Assembly: GCA_958407555.1 (NCBI GenBank)
Contig: CATYJC010000039.1
Span: forward strand, 1 to 14,431
Length of the DNA: 14,431 nucleotides
Reading direction: 5' to 3'
Origin: an uncultured Collinsella sp.
GTDB taxonomy: Bacteria; Actinomycetota; Coriobacteriia; Coriobacteriales; Coriobacteriaceae
Shown piece by piece: positions 6,404 to 13,797 of this stretch. Every line of letters begins with the position of its first letter. Within the stretch, counting starts at the first letter, position 1. A model generated the notes under the pieces. The model made no database searches. It had not been told where the DNA came from and saw only the letters and a program-made list of their open reading frames with translations. Position numbers and translations under genes: made by a program.

Positions 6404-7222
6404 ATGCCTCAGACTTACACTTTCGCCTCGTGGAACGTCAACGGCCTGCGCGCCGTGCTCAAAAAGGACCCGAGCTTTATCCAGATCGCGCAGGAGCTCG
6501 ACGTCGATATCCTGGCGCTGCAGGAGACAAAGCTGCAGGAGGGCCAGGTCGATATTGACCTGGTCGGCTATCATCAAACTTGGAGCTACGCCGAGCGTAA
6601 AGGCTATTCGGGCACCGCGGTCTTTAGCCGCCAGGAACCGCTGCGCGTGTTGCGCGCCGACGCGCTGCTGCCTTATGCCGGCGAGGGCGAGGCGGCCGAG
6701 CTCGTCGCCCAAGCCGCAACCGAGGGCCGCGTCTGTGCGCTCGAGTTCGACAAGTTTTGGTTCGTGGATGTCTACACGCCCAACGCCCAAAATGAGCTCG
6801 CGCGCATCGACGTGCGCATGGCCTGGGACGATGCCTATCGCGCCTTTTTGAGCGCGCTTGAGCGCGAGACCGGCAAGCCCGTCGTAACCTGCGGCGACTT
6901 TAACGTGGCGCACGAGGAGATCGACCTTAAGAACCCCAAGTCCAACCGCGGCAACGCCGGCTTTTCGGACGAGGAGCGCGGCAAGTTTACCGAGCTGCTC
7001 AACGCCGGGTTTACCGATACCTGGCGCGCGGCAAACCCCAACGTCGAGGGCGTCTACAGCTGGTGGAGCTACCGCTTTAATGCCCGCAAGAACAACGCCG
7101 GCTGGCGCATCGATTACTTCCTGGTAAGTGATTCAATCGCCGCAAGCGTTCGCGACACCGGTATCCGTGGCGATATCTTCGGCAGCGACCACTGTCCCGT
7201 CACCCTCACGCTAGAGCTCTAA
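6404..7222 (+). CDS. xth: exodeoxyribonuclease III / AP endonuclease
   Basis: The 272-residue protein is a full-length member of the ExoIII/APE1 family, which cuts DNA 5' to abasic sites and trims 3' ends in base excision repair. The metal and catalytic residues are all present: WNVNGLR (10-16), LQETK with Glu41, Tyr124 in YTPN, GDFNVAH (164-170) with Asp165 and Asn167, the WRIDYFLVS segment (234-242), and SDH (261-263) near the end. The ATG has AAAGGA 4 nt upstream. Its 135-bp shared upstream region with the sirtuin shows no clear promoter. The gene converges on the ECF S-component gene across a gap full of hairpins. Confidence 0.96.
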   Translation: MPQTYTFASWNVNGLRAVLKKDPSFIQIAQELDVDILALQETKLQEGQVDIDLVGYHQTWSYAERKGYSGTAVFSRQEPLRVLRADALLPYAGEGEAAELVAQAATEGRVCALEFDKFWFVDVYTPNAQNELARIDVRMAWDDAYRAFLSALERETGKPVVTCGDFNVAHEEIDLKNPKSNRGNAGFSDEERGKFTELLNAGFTDTWRAANPNVEGVYSWWSYRFNARKNNAGWRIDYFLVSDSIAASVRDTGIRGDIFGSDHCPVTLTLEL

Positions 7223-7266
7223 CCCCAGCTGATCTCCTGGGGACGGAGGAAAAGGGATCATCCTCC
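7223..7266. repeat. two small hairpins after xth
   Basis: Directly after the xth stop, CCCCAG/CTGGGG (7223-7228 and 7237-7242) form a hairpin. It is followed by GGAGGA/TCCTCC (7245-7250 and 7261-7266). Neither has a T-tract, so termination here is only possible, not shown. Confidence 0.5.
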
Positions 7267-7280
7267 CATCCCCATATGAG

Positions 7281-7343
7281 TTGCGGTGAAATAGTTCCTG
7301 ATTGGAGGCCATATGGCCGAAAACAGGAACTATTCCACCGCAA
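7281..7343. repeat. 63-bp palindrome with nested 12-bp palindrome
   Basis: The 20-nt arms TTGCGGTGAAATAGTTCCTG (7281-7300) and its complement (7324-7343, one mismatch) enclose a perfect palindrome GGCCATATGGCC (7307-7318). A further imperfect hairpin (GGGCGTAG / CTACGGCCC, about 7350-7369) lies just after the S-component stop. The block sits between convergent genes and could end both transcripts, or be a mobile or REP-like element. Confidence 0.85.
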
Positions 7344-7390
7344 GTTCGGAGGGCGTAGCCCTACGGCCCAAATTAGCTGCCTCGCTCCCC

Positions 7391-8089
7391 TTACAACCCG
7401 TACTTCACGACAACGCGGTTGATGCGGCGACACCAGGGTTTATACAAGGCAGCCAAAAACACGCAGGTTGCCAGGCCGTGTGTGATGTCGAACGGCACTG
7501 CCGTGGCAAGACGCGCCACGGCGCCCGCCCAGGTGAGCGGCTGCACAAAACCGATGATGTCATACGCGTTGATCACAACGCCATAGAGCAAACCCGAGGC
7601 AAAGCCATACGCCAACAGCGCCGGCATGCGCACGATGCCGTCGGCGCGGTCGAACGCGCCCACATGAGCCAGCACGCCGCCAACATAGCCCACCAGACCC
7701 CAGGCATACATCTGCCATGGCGTCCACATACCCTGTCCAAAAAAGAAATTGCTGGTCAGCGCCGCCAGCGCACCGACCATAAAGCCATTACGTCGGCCGA
7801 GCGTCGCCCCCGCGATAATGGCGATGGCGCTCACCGGCTTAAAGTCGGGAATGGGCCCGAACAGGATGCGCCCCGCCGCCGCCAACGCCGCCAAAACCAG
7901 CGTGGGCATAATCTGGCGCAAGCCCGGACGTGACGCCTCGTAACCCGCAAAGAACAGCGCGAGCACCAACGCCACGACAACGAGCATGGCAAGCGCCGCG
8001 TGCTCAATACCCGCCGGCAGCGCAGCAGCCATCACCACCGGCACCGCCAGGAGCAGCGGGATCTCCATATGTTGCAACGCACGCGACAA
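7391..8089 (-). CDS. ECF transporter S component (substrate unknown)
   Basis: A 232-residue hydrophobic protein with about six membrane segments (near residues 9-27, 32-50, 60-78, 82-110, 122-145 and 155-225). The segment from GPIPDFKPVSAI to FFFGQGMWTPWQMYAWGLVG (about 78-135) is typical of the S subunits that capture a vitamin or related compound for energy-coupling factor transporters, of the CbrT/COG4720-like kind. The substrate could be a cobalamin, a queuosine-type base or something else; no riboswitch fits in the 45-nt leader. The start is TTG at 8089, chosen because GGAGG lies 6 nt upstream; the first ATG (8068) has no ribosome site. It is just after the operon terminator, so it needs its own promoter, which I cannot identify. 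The ATPase fragment at the right edge may be a partner. Confidence 0.8.
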   Translation of the reverse strand: MSRALQHMEIPLLLAVPVVMAAALPAGIEHAALAMLVVVALVLALFFAGYEASRPGLRQIMPTLVLAALAAAGRILFGPIPDFKPVSAIAIIAGATLGRRNGFMVGALAALTSNFFFGQGMWTPWQMYAWGLVGYVGGVLAHVGAFDRADGIVRMPALLAYGFASGLLYGVVINAYDIIGFVQPLTWAGAVARLATAVPFDITHGLATCVFLAALYKPWCRRINRVVVKYGL

Positions 8090-8133
8090 CGGCAGCCTCC
8101 ATCAGACAAATGCCCGTACATGGTAGCACGCGC

Positions 8134-8165
8134 AAAAAAAGAAGCCGACCAGTCCCCCGGTCGGC
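8134..8165 (-). terminator. Rho-independent terminator of the MFS/amidohydrolase operon
   Basis: In the minus transcript GCCGACC and GGTCGGC (8159-8165 and 8144-8150) form a 7-bp stem with an 8-nt loop, followed by TTC and seven T (8134-8140). It begins about 50 nt after the small membrane protein's stop. Confidence 0.9.
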
Positions 8166-8214
8166 CCCGACAGCCATTCGTCTGTTATACCCGCTGCACA
8201 AGCGGCACCAAGCT

Positions 8215-8676
8215 CTATTCGCCCGTCACCTTAGCGGCAAGCGCCGCGGCAAAGGGGTCAAACAGCAAGCCGCCCACAACAACAAACGCCCAGCCACCCG
8301 TCACAAGACGTGCCCAGCGCGAAAAATAAGGCATGCCATTGACCACGCCAAAGCCCGTCTGAAAAGCAATCTCAAACAGTCCGATAAGGCAAAAGAGCAG
8401 CGTAGCGCCCACAACGGTTCCGCAGACACGCGCGCCGGGAGTACCTGGCTCAAAGCCAAAAAACTCGACGCACATGCCGACGGTTTTACCAAAGAGCGGC
8501 ATAAAGCTCACAATTTGCGCAATGGCAATGGCTAGGGCAAGCTGTCCCCAAAAGCCCGTGACGCCTTGAAAATCGAGTGCGGCTTTTCCCTCGATAATCG
8601 GCAAAAACGAACACATGAGCAGAGGGTTGACGATGCCATTGAGGATCGTCACGACGGTGCTCTTTTTCAACGTCAA
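8215..8676 (-). CDS. small integral membrane protein, function unknown
   Basis: I do not recognise this protein of about 153 residues. It has four or so hydrophobic stretches: TVVTILNGIVNPLLMCSFLP, LALAIAIAQIVSFMPLFG, VCGTVVGATLLFCLIGLF and LVTGGWAFVVVGGLLF. There is no Cys/His metal motif and no known export signature. The start is uncertain: AGGAG at about 8687 fits the TTG at 8676 (9-nt gap) better than the TTG at 8685, which directly abuts it. It is last in the operon, 55 nt after the second MFS carrier, and is followed by a strong terminator. Co-transcription suggests a role with the carriers, for example as an accessory subunit, but that is inference. Confidence 0.7.
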   Translation of the reverse strand: MTLKKSTVVTILNGIVNPLLMCSFLPIIEGKAALDFQGVTGFWGQLALAIAIAQIVSFMPLFGKTVGMCVEFFGFEPGTPGARVCGTVVGATLLFCLIGLFEIAFQTGFGVVNGMPYFSRWARLVTGGWAFVVVGGLLFDPFAAALAAKVTGE

Positions 8677-8731
8677 GTAAATCAACTCCTAGTATTGTGC
8701 CAACCGGCATCGAACAAACGGGGGCGTGGCA

Positions 8732-9913
8732 CTACGTAAGCGAATCGGGCGAGGGCAGAAGCGGAGACGCCAGCGCCATGGCGCCAAACAGAACGGCGCA
8801 TCCCAAAAGAAGCGTTTCGTAGCTCTCGCCAATGCAGCAAGAAAGCACCACGGGAATCAAAAACGTCAATCCCAGCGAGACGGTACTCACCACACCGCCG
8901 GCGCTTCCCGCAAGGCCATCGCGCACGCCGGGAAGCATGTACGGCAGCGACTGGACGACGGGCCCGGCAACGGCGCTCGCGATGCCGATCGCAAACATCA
9001 GCCCTATCGAAGACGTGGAAATAAAGGCTTCCCCAGCCCACATGAGCACGCCTCCGGCGACCGCCGACAAAGCCATAAATGCACGGTAGTCCTTAAACTG
9101 CGCGCGCATATAGGGGCCGACCACGCTCCCGACAATCGATCCGAGGGTTACAAACGAAGCCAGGACTCCAGCGGTTTGCGGCTCGATCGAAACCTCGAGC
9201 GCCGATACCAAATAACCGGAGTACGCCGTAGCCGACGCGAGAGCGACTCCAAGTAGCACCGCCACAAGCCAAATCATCGGCATCTTGGCCACCGTTCCAA
9301 AAGCGCCCGCCATCGGCACGGAGTCACCGGCGCCGCCATCGCTTGCTGCACGCACGGCGTCCGCCGACGGCGCGACAAGCAGCCACAGCAGCCCAAATAC
9401 CGCAAACAAGACAGCGGCGAGCACGTATGCCTGCCCAGCCGCCGCAAAGAGAGGAGACGTCGCAAGCGAGCAGGCAATGCCGGCGGAGCCCGCCGCATAA
9501 AACCACCCCATGGCGCGATCGGTGTCATCGCCAAAAGCAGGTCCCAACACCTTCAACGCAATGGCGTTGATGACGCAGGGCGCCGCGCCCAGCAGCATGC
9601 TCGCTGCAAACAGCGTCGCAAACGAGGAACACGCGACGCGCGCGACCGCCGCGGCCGCAGAAACCGCCGATGCGAAAAACACGAGCGCCTTCACGCCGCG
9701 ACGATCGGCACAAACGCCTGCCGGCATACCAAACACCACGGCAGGAATAAACGGGGCAAACAGGACAGCCGAAAACTCGGCAGACGACAACCGCAGGCTC
9801 GACACAACCATGTGCGCCAACCCCGACACCTGGTACTGCGCGTAGTTGGCGGCAAACACGACGCCGCACACCACAAACAGCAACGCGTACTTCTCGACCG
9901 TCCCTTTGCTCAC
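8732..9913 (-). CDS. MFS transporter (second of the operon)
   Basis: About 393 residues with twelve predicted membrane segments in two halves, a major facilitator carrier of the inner membrane. The loop between segments 2 and 3 has the motif-A remnant GVCADRRGVKA. The N-terminus FAANYAQYQVSGLA is shared almost word for word with the carrier encoded at 11577-12788, so the two are paralogues of one subfamily. Two GTG starts are possible. The one at 9913 has AGGGTGAT just upstream and is preferred; the one at 9922 would have GAGG at 10 nt. The upstream amidohydrolase ends only 5-14 nt earlier. Substrate and direction are unknown. Confidence 0.85.
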   Translation of the reverse strand: MSKGTVEKYALLFVVCGVVFAANYAQYQVSGLAHMVVSSLRLSSAEFSAVLFAPFIPAVVFGMPAGVCADRRGVKALVFFASAVSAAAAVARVACSSFATLFAASMLLGAAPCVINAIALKVLGPAFGDDTDRAMGWFYAAGSAGIACSLATSPLFAAAGQAYVLAAVLFAVFGLLWLLVAPSADAVRAASDGGAGDSVPMAGAFGTVAKMPMIWLVAVLLGVALASATAYSGYLVSALEVSIEPQTAGVLASFVTLGSIVGSVVGPYMRAQFKDYRAFMALSAVAGGVLMWAGEAFISTSSIGLMFAIGIASAVAGPVVQSLPYMLPGVRDGLAGSAGGVVSTVSLGLTFLIPVVLSCCIGESYETLLLGCAVLFGAMALASPLLPSPDSLT

Positions 9914-9927
9914 GTCAATCACCCTAA

Positions 9928-11574
9928 CTATGCCTCGTCCTTGCGATAGACAATACGCCCATCGAATATGGTCGTCTCGACCTCCAGCTCGCGAAGCGCC
10001 ATCGGGTCCATCTCAAACGGGTTACCCGACAGGATAACGATGTCGGCCAGCTTGCCGGCGGCAAGACTGCCCAGACGGCGCTCGAAACCCTCGACATAGG
10101 CGGAGCCGAGCGTATGCGCCTGGAGCGTCTCGCCAAGCGTCAGCGCGTTCTCGCGGAAATAGCCTTCCGCCGGATGCCCATCGAACTCGCTGCGCGTCAC
10201 CGCGGCATATACGGTGTCGATGGGATCGATCGACATGACCGCAGGCCAGTCGGTACCAAGGCCCAGATGGATTCCGCCGTCGGCCTCCTCCCGGTAGCGC
10301 CACATATGGCTCATGCGCTCCTCGCCGAGCGAGCCCTCGTACACGCCCTGCCCAAGGCCTCCAATGGGATGCTGCGGCTGAATCGCGGCGTTGATGCCCA
10401 GGCGCTTCATACGCGCAATGTCCTCAAACTGCAGGTTGTCGGTGTGCTCGATGGCAAAACGCGTCCCCTTGTCGCCGCACGCCTCCTCGGCGCGCTCGAC
10501 GGCATCGATGATCATCGTGGCCGAGGCATCGCCAATGGCATGGATGCGAACGTCAAAGCCGTTCTTATCGGCCTCGAGCACCATGCGGTCGAGCGTCTCT
10601 TGGTTGCACGCCGGCTCGCCGCGGAAGCCCTTGCCCATGGGGGCGTTGAGATACGGCTCGTGCATGTATGCCGTATAGGCTTCGGGGCAGCCGTCCAGGA
10701 TGTACTTAAGGCCCGCCATGCGCACGCGCTCGCCATGATGGCGCGCCCCCAGAGCCTGCGACTCCGCCATGGGAGCATCGAGCGCAGAGTAATAGCTAAT
10801 GCGCAGCGTGCTGAGGTCCTCGTTTGCCAGTCGGTCGTAAATGTCGTACACGCCGGGCGTAGTCACGCCCAGGGGATGCATGTCGCCGATCGAAGTGATG
10901 CCGAGCCTGTTAAACTTGCGCATCGACTTGAGCAGCGAAGCATCGAGGTCCGGCTTGTTGAGCACCACATCGAGCAGAATGTTCGTCGCCTGGGGCTCGG
11001 ACAGAAAACCGTTGGGCTCGCCGTTGTCAAAGTGGCGGATGAGGCCGCCCTCGGGCGTCGGGGTGTTACGGTCGATGCCGACCGCTTTGAGCGCGGCGGT
11101 ATTGCACCAAACCACGTGCATCGAAAAGTCCGAAAGCACAATCGGGCGATCGATGTCGAGTGCATCGAGGCTACGGCAGTCGGGATCAGTCGGATCCTCC
11201 CATGCGGGCGAATACCAGCCCTGGCCGTAGATCCACGGGTTGTCGGGGTGCTCGGCGGCAAACTTCGCCACGGCATCGACGCAGGCCTGCTCGCTCGGCA
11301 AGAACATCAAATCGCAGCAGAAGTCCTCGTCTTTCTGGATGGAGCCGAGCGCAAAGTGCATGTGCGAATCGTTGAATCCGGGCATGACCAGCTTGTTGCC
11401 CGCATCGATCACCTCGGTATCGGGACCGACAAACGGCTGCACCTTGTCGGGTGCGCCCACGGCGACGATCTCGTTGCCGCGAACCGCGACGCATCCCGCA
11501 TGGGGCTCAAGCTCCTCGGCCGTAAACAGCGCCGTCGTCTTAATGACTATGTCGGCAGGAACCACCGCCTCCAT
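9928..11574 (-). CDS. metal-dependent amidohydrolase, YtcJ-like
   Basis: A full-length 548-residue enzyme of the amidohydrolase superfamily, YtcJ/Amidohydro_3 branch, which cleaves amide or related C-N bonds. The metal ligands are all visible: HMH (71-73), Lys290 in GLKYILDG, His345 in RIHAIGD, His377 in IEHTD and Asp442 in GTDWP. The C-terminal strand region LGSLAAGKLADIVIL is the usual urease-like beta-sandwich return. There is no signal peptide, so it acts in the cytosol. Its ATG lies 2 nt after the stop of the first MFS carrier, and the second carrier starts within a few nt of its own stop, implying translational coupling. This branch includes enzymes on N-substituted formamides and other amides; the natural substrate cannot be told here. 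Confidence 0.92.
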   Translation of the reverse strand: MEAVVPADIVIKTTALFTAEELEPHAGCVAVRGNEIVAVGAPDKVQPFVGPDTEVIDAGNKLVMPGFNDSHMHFALGSIQKDEDFCCDLMFLPSEQACVDAVAKFAAEHPDNPWIYGQGWYSPAWEDPTDPDCRSLDALDIDRPIVLSDFSMHVVWCNTAALKAVGIDRNTPTPEGGLIRHFDNGEPNGFLSEPQATNILLDVVLNKPDLDASLLKSMRKFNRLGITSIGDMHPLGVTTPGVYDIYDRLANEDLSTLRISYYSALDAPMAESQALGARHHGERVRMAGLKYILDGCPEAYTAYMHEPYLNAPMGKGFRGEPACNQETLDRMVLEADKNGFDVRIHAIGDASATMIIDAVERAEEACGDKGTRFAIEHTDNLQFEDIARMKRLGINAAIQPQHPIGGLGQGVYEGSLGEERMSHMWRYREEADGGIHLGLGTDWPAVMSIDPIDTVYAAVTRSEFDGHPAEGYFRENALTLGETLQAHTLGSAYVEGFERRLGSLAAGKLADIVILSGNPFEMDPMALRELEVETTIFDGRIVYRKDEA

Positions 11575-11576
11575 GA

Positions 11577-12788
11577 TTACTCGCCGTCCTTAGCGGCGGC
11601 AGCCTGCATAGCCTTGCGGCCGAGCTCGGGCAGGAAGAAGACCGGCACCACGGAAAGCAGGAAGCAGAGGCTCTCGAGGCCCATGTTCATGGTGTAGTCG
11701 GCGCCGGCGACAGCGGAGATGCCGATGGGCAGGAAGTAGCTCATGAGCAGGGAGATGGTGCCAACGATGCCGCCAGCGGAACCGGCGTACGTGTCGCCGA
11801 TCTCGGGGAGCAGAACCGGCATGGACTGCATGATCGGACCGTTGATGGCGGTGAAGAAGCCGTTGGTGACCAGGATCGCCCACAGCAGGAAGCCGACGGG
11901 GGTGTACCACGTCACGAACATCGAGACAGCGCCGATGAGCGTGGTGACGATGAGGAAGCCCTTGAACTTGCCAAGCTTGTCGCAGAAAGCAGGTCCCACG
12001 ATGCAGCCGAAGAAGCTGCCGACGGTGACGATGGCGGCCATGAAGCCGGCGGTAGCGGCATCGATGCCCTTGCCGAGCTGGAGCGCCTGGGGCAGGAAGC
12101 CGGCATAGGCAGTGGTGGAGGCGAGGCCAAAGCCAACGCCGATGGAGATCAGCCACACGCCGGGGCTCTTGATGGCGACCTTGAGGTAGTCGAGCACGGG
12201 CTCGGGCTCGGGAAGCGGCTGACCCTCGGGCACGTCACGGTCGAGTACGATCCAAAGGACCCAGGAGATGGTCATGGCGACAGCGGCAACCATGTAGGAG
12301 TTGAAAACGCTACCGAACATGCCGGCGCAGATCTGGGCGACGACGATGGCGACGCACGAAGCGGCGTAGAACAAGCCCATGGCAAAGCCGGTCTGCTCGC
12401 GGAACCACGTGCCGAGCACCTTGATGAGGTTGGCGTTGAGCGCCGAGATGCCCATGCCGATCAGGAACATCGACACCATCTGCATCGTGAACGAGTCGAG
12501 CGTAAAGCAGCGGAGGAAGCCGCCGGCAACCGAAATTGCGGTGCAGACCGCAACGACCTTCTTGGAACCGATGCGGTCACCGAGGGCGCCCAGCGGAATC
12601 GAGAAGAAGACAGCAGTAAGCATGGGGACGAGGAACAGCATCGAGAAGCCGACGGTATCGATGTTGAGCATCGGCATGACCTCGACGGCGAGCGCCGAGA
12701 CCTGGTACTGCATGTAGTTAGCCATAAAGCACAGCAAGCAAACGACCGAAACGATCGCCCAGCGCCATGAAGGAAGCTTCTCTTCCAT
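11577..12788 (-). CDS. MFS transporter (first of the operon)
   Basis: A 403-residue major facilitator carrier with twelve predicted membrane segments. Motif A appears as GALGDRIGSKK (about 68-78) in the loop after segment 2, and the N-terminal helix contains FMANYMQYQVSALA, the same signature as the carrier at 8732-9913. The ATG at 12788 has AAAGGAG 5 nt upstream. A 33-codon upstream extension would run into the regulatory region and has no ribosome site, so it is rejected. It leads the four-gene operon and is divergent from the LuxR regulator. Uptake of the amidohydrolase substrate is the simplest role, but not shown. Confidence 0.9.
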   Translation of the reverse strand: MEEKLPSWRWAIVSVVCLLCFMANYMQYQVSALAVEVMPMLNIDTVGFSMLFLVPMLTAVFFSIPLGALGDRIGSKKVVAVCTAISVAGGFLRCFTLDSFTMQMVSMFLIGMGISALNANLIKVLGTWFREQTGFAMGLFYAASCVAIVVAQICAGMFGSVFNSYMVAAVAMTISWVLWIVLDRDVPEGQPLPEPEPVLDYLKVAIKSPGVWLISIGVGFGLASTTAYAGFLPQALQLGKGIDAATAGFMAAIVTVGSFFGCIVGPAFCDKLGKFKGFLIVTTLIGAVSMFVTWYTPVGFLLWAILVTNGFFTAINGPIMQSMPVLLPEIGDTYAGSAGGIVGTISLLMSYFLPIGISAVAGADYTMNMGLESLCFLLSVVPVFFLPELGRKAMQAAAAKDGE

Positions 12789-12827
12789 GATGACTCCTTT
12801 GGTTAGTCGAGTATTCAGACAGCTTGG

Positions 12828-12846
12828 AGAGCCGGGCCCTGGCTCT
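12828..12846. promoter_or_regulatory. dyad in the leader of the MFS operon
   Basis: AGAGCC and GGCTCT flank a GC-rich 7-nt centre, 40-58 nt upstream of the first MFS start. It could be an operator or a leader hairpin; nothing distinguishes these. Confidence 0.35.
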
Positions 12847-12857
12847 TCGGTGCCCAC

Positions 12858-12974
12858 ATTTTGCGATTGACCCTTCACCGAAACCATTCGGCATCCGGCT
12901 TATCATCATGCGAAAAAAGGAGTAGTATCACTACGCAAAATAGCTAAAACGCCAGCTTAAACCCTACGCAATTT
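12858..12974. promoter_or_regulatory. shared control region with repeated CGCAAAA-type motifs and a dyad
   Basis: Between the divergent regulator and operon, TACGCAAAAT (12932-12941), TACGCAATTT (12965-12974) and the reverse-oriented ATTTTGCGAT (12858-12867) share the core CGCAA(A/T). A perfect dyad GTAGT-ATC-ACTAC spans 12922-12934. A possible promoter for the regulator, TTATCA (12900-12905) and TAGTAT (12923-12928) 17 nt apart, overlaps that dyad. These are candidate binding sites of the LuxR protein. Confidence 0.4.
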
Positions 12975-12988
12975 CATCGGAGGTCATC

Positions 12989-13771
12989 TTGAGCTTTCTG
13001 TCCGATTCCGAGTGGCTCTGCTTAAACGATCTTGTGCTTTCGATTAATTCCATCGACAACGACCGAGAATTCCGGTCGACCATCCTCAAGAAGTTGCGTT
13101 TTCTTATCCCCTACGAGTCGGCAGCGTTTTTCCTGAGCGATCTTTCCAAAGACCTCGTTTCCACCCCGCAGGAATGGAAGACGCGCGTCTTTCTCGACCC
13201 GCTCGGCATCGACGTCCCCGCCGGGATGCTCGAGCGCTACACCGAAGAGTACTGGCAACAGGATATGATCGTCGCGCATCGCAACCTCACGCGCTCGACG
13301 GTGCTGCGCGAATCCGACCAGCTCAGCCCCGGCGATATCGAGAGTAGCTATATGAAGGACTACCTTGGCGGCCGTCATGTCGTCAACGTGAGTTTCTTTA
13401 ACGATGAGGGCTTTTTGGGATCGCTCAATCTCAATCGCAAAAAAGAGGAAGGCGACTTCACCGACCGCGAAGTCCAGATTCTGGAGCTGGTCGAGCCCCA
13501 CCTTACCAATCGCCTATCCAAATGGCGCGTCCGGGCCGACCGCAGCTCATCCGAGGTGGTGTTCGCCCATGACTACGATGTCTCGGCGCGCGAAATCGAC
13601 GTATGCCGCTGTGTGCTATCGGGCATGGACAACGCGGCCATTGCCGAAGAGCTCTGTATCAGCACCGGTACCGTTAAAAAGCACCTGGAGAATATCTTTC
13701 GAAAGACGCGGGTCAACAGCCGCGTTGGGCTCATGGCGCTCCTTCAACAGTACACGGCACTCAAACAGTAA
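12989..13771 (+). CDS. LuxR-family transcriptional regulator with soluble sensor domain
   Basis: The 260-residue protein has a C-terminal LuxR/GerE helix-turn-helix (about 199-255: VSAREIDVCRCVLSGMDNAAIAEEL, then STGTVKKHLENIFRKTRVNSR). The first 185 residues are a soluble alpha/beta region resembling a GAF-type sensor (strands near AAFFLSDL and VVNVSFFNDEGFLGSLNL); there are no membrane segments and no receiver Asp motif. It probably senses a small molecule directly. The start is TTG at 12989, with GGAGG 5 nt upstream, and no ATG competes. It is divergent from the MFS/amidohydrolase operon with 200 bp between, the usual position of a local regulator. It may activate or repress that operon; the sequence does not say which. 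Confidence 0.9.
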   Translation: MSFLSDSEWLCLNDLVLSINSIDNDREFRSTILKKLRFLIPYESAAFFLSDLSKDLVSTPQEWKTRVFLDPLGIDVPAGMLERYTEEYWQQDMIVAHRNLTRSTVLRESDQLSPGDIESSYMKDYLGGRHVVNVSFFNDEGFLGSLNLNRKKEEGDFTDREVQILELVEPHLTNRLSKWRVRADRSSSEVVFAHDYDVSAREIDVCRCVLSGMDNAAIAEELCISTGTVKKHLENIFRKTRVNSRVGLMALLQQYTALKQ

Positions 13772-13797
13772 GCCCAAGCGCGGCGGCGTCGATGCAC

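Noticed and set aside
6269..6913. N-terminal extension of the sirtuin
   Set aside because: It would overlap exonuclease III on the other strand, and GGAGG precedes the ATG at 6268.
7223..7343. Hairpins after xth as classic Rho-independent terminators
   Set aside because: No T-tract follows any of them on either strand, so they are listed as repeats only.
8090..8133. A vitamin-sensing riboswitch before the ECF S component
   Set aside because: Only about 45 nt separate the upstream terminator from the start codon, too short for a known cobalamin, FMN or TPP riboswitch.
10114..11697. Plus-strand open frame opposite the amidohydrolase
   Set aside because: The amidohydrolase on the minus strand has all its metal ligands; the opposite frame has no domain and no ribosome site.
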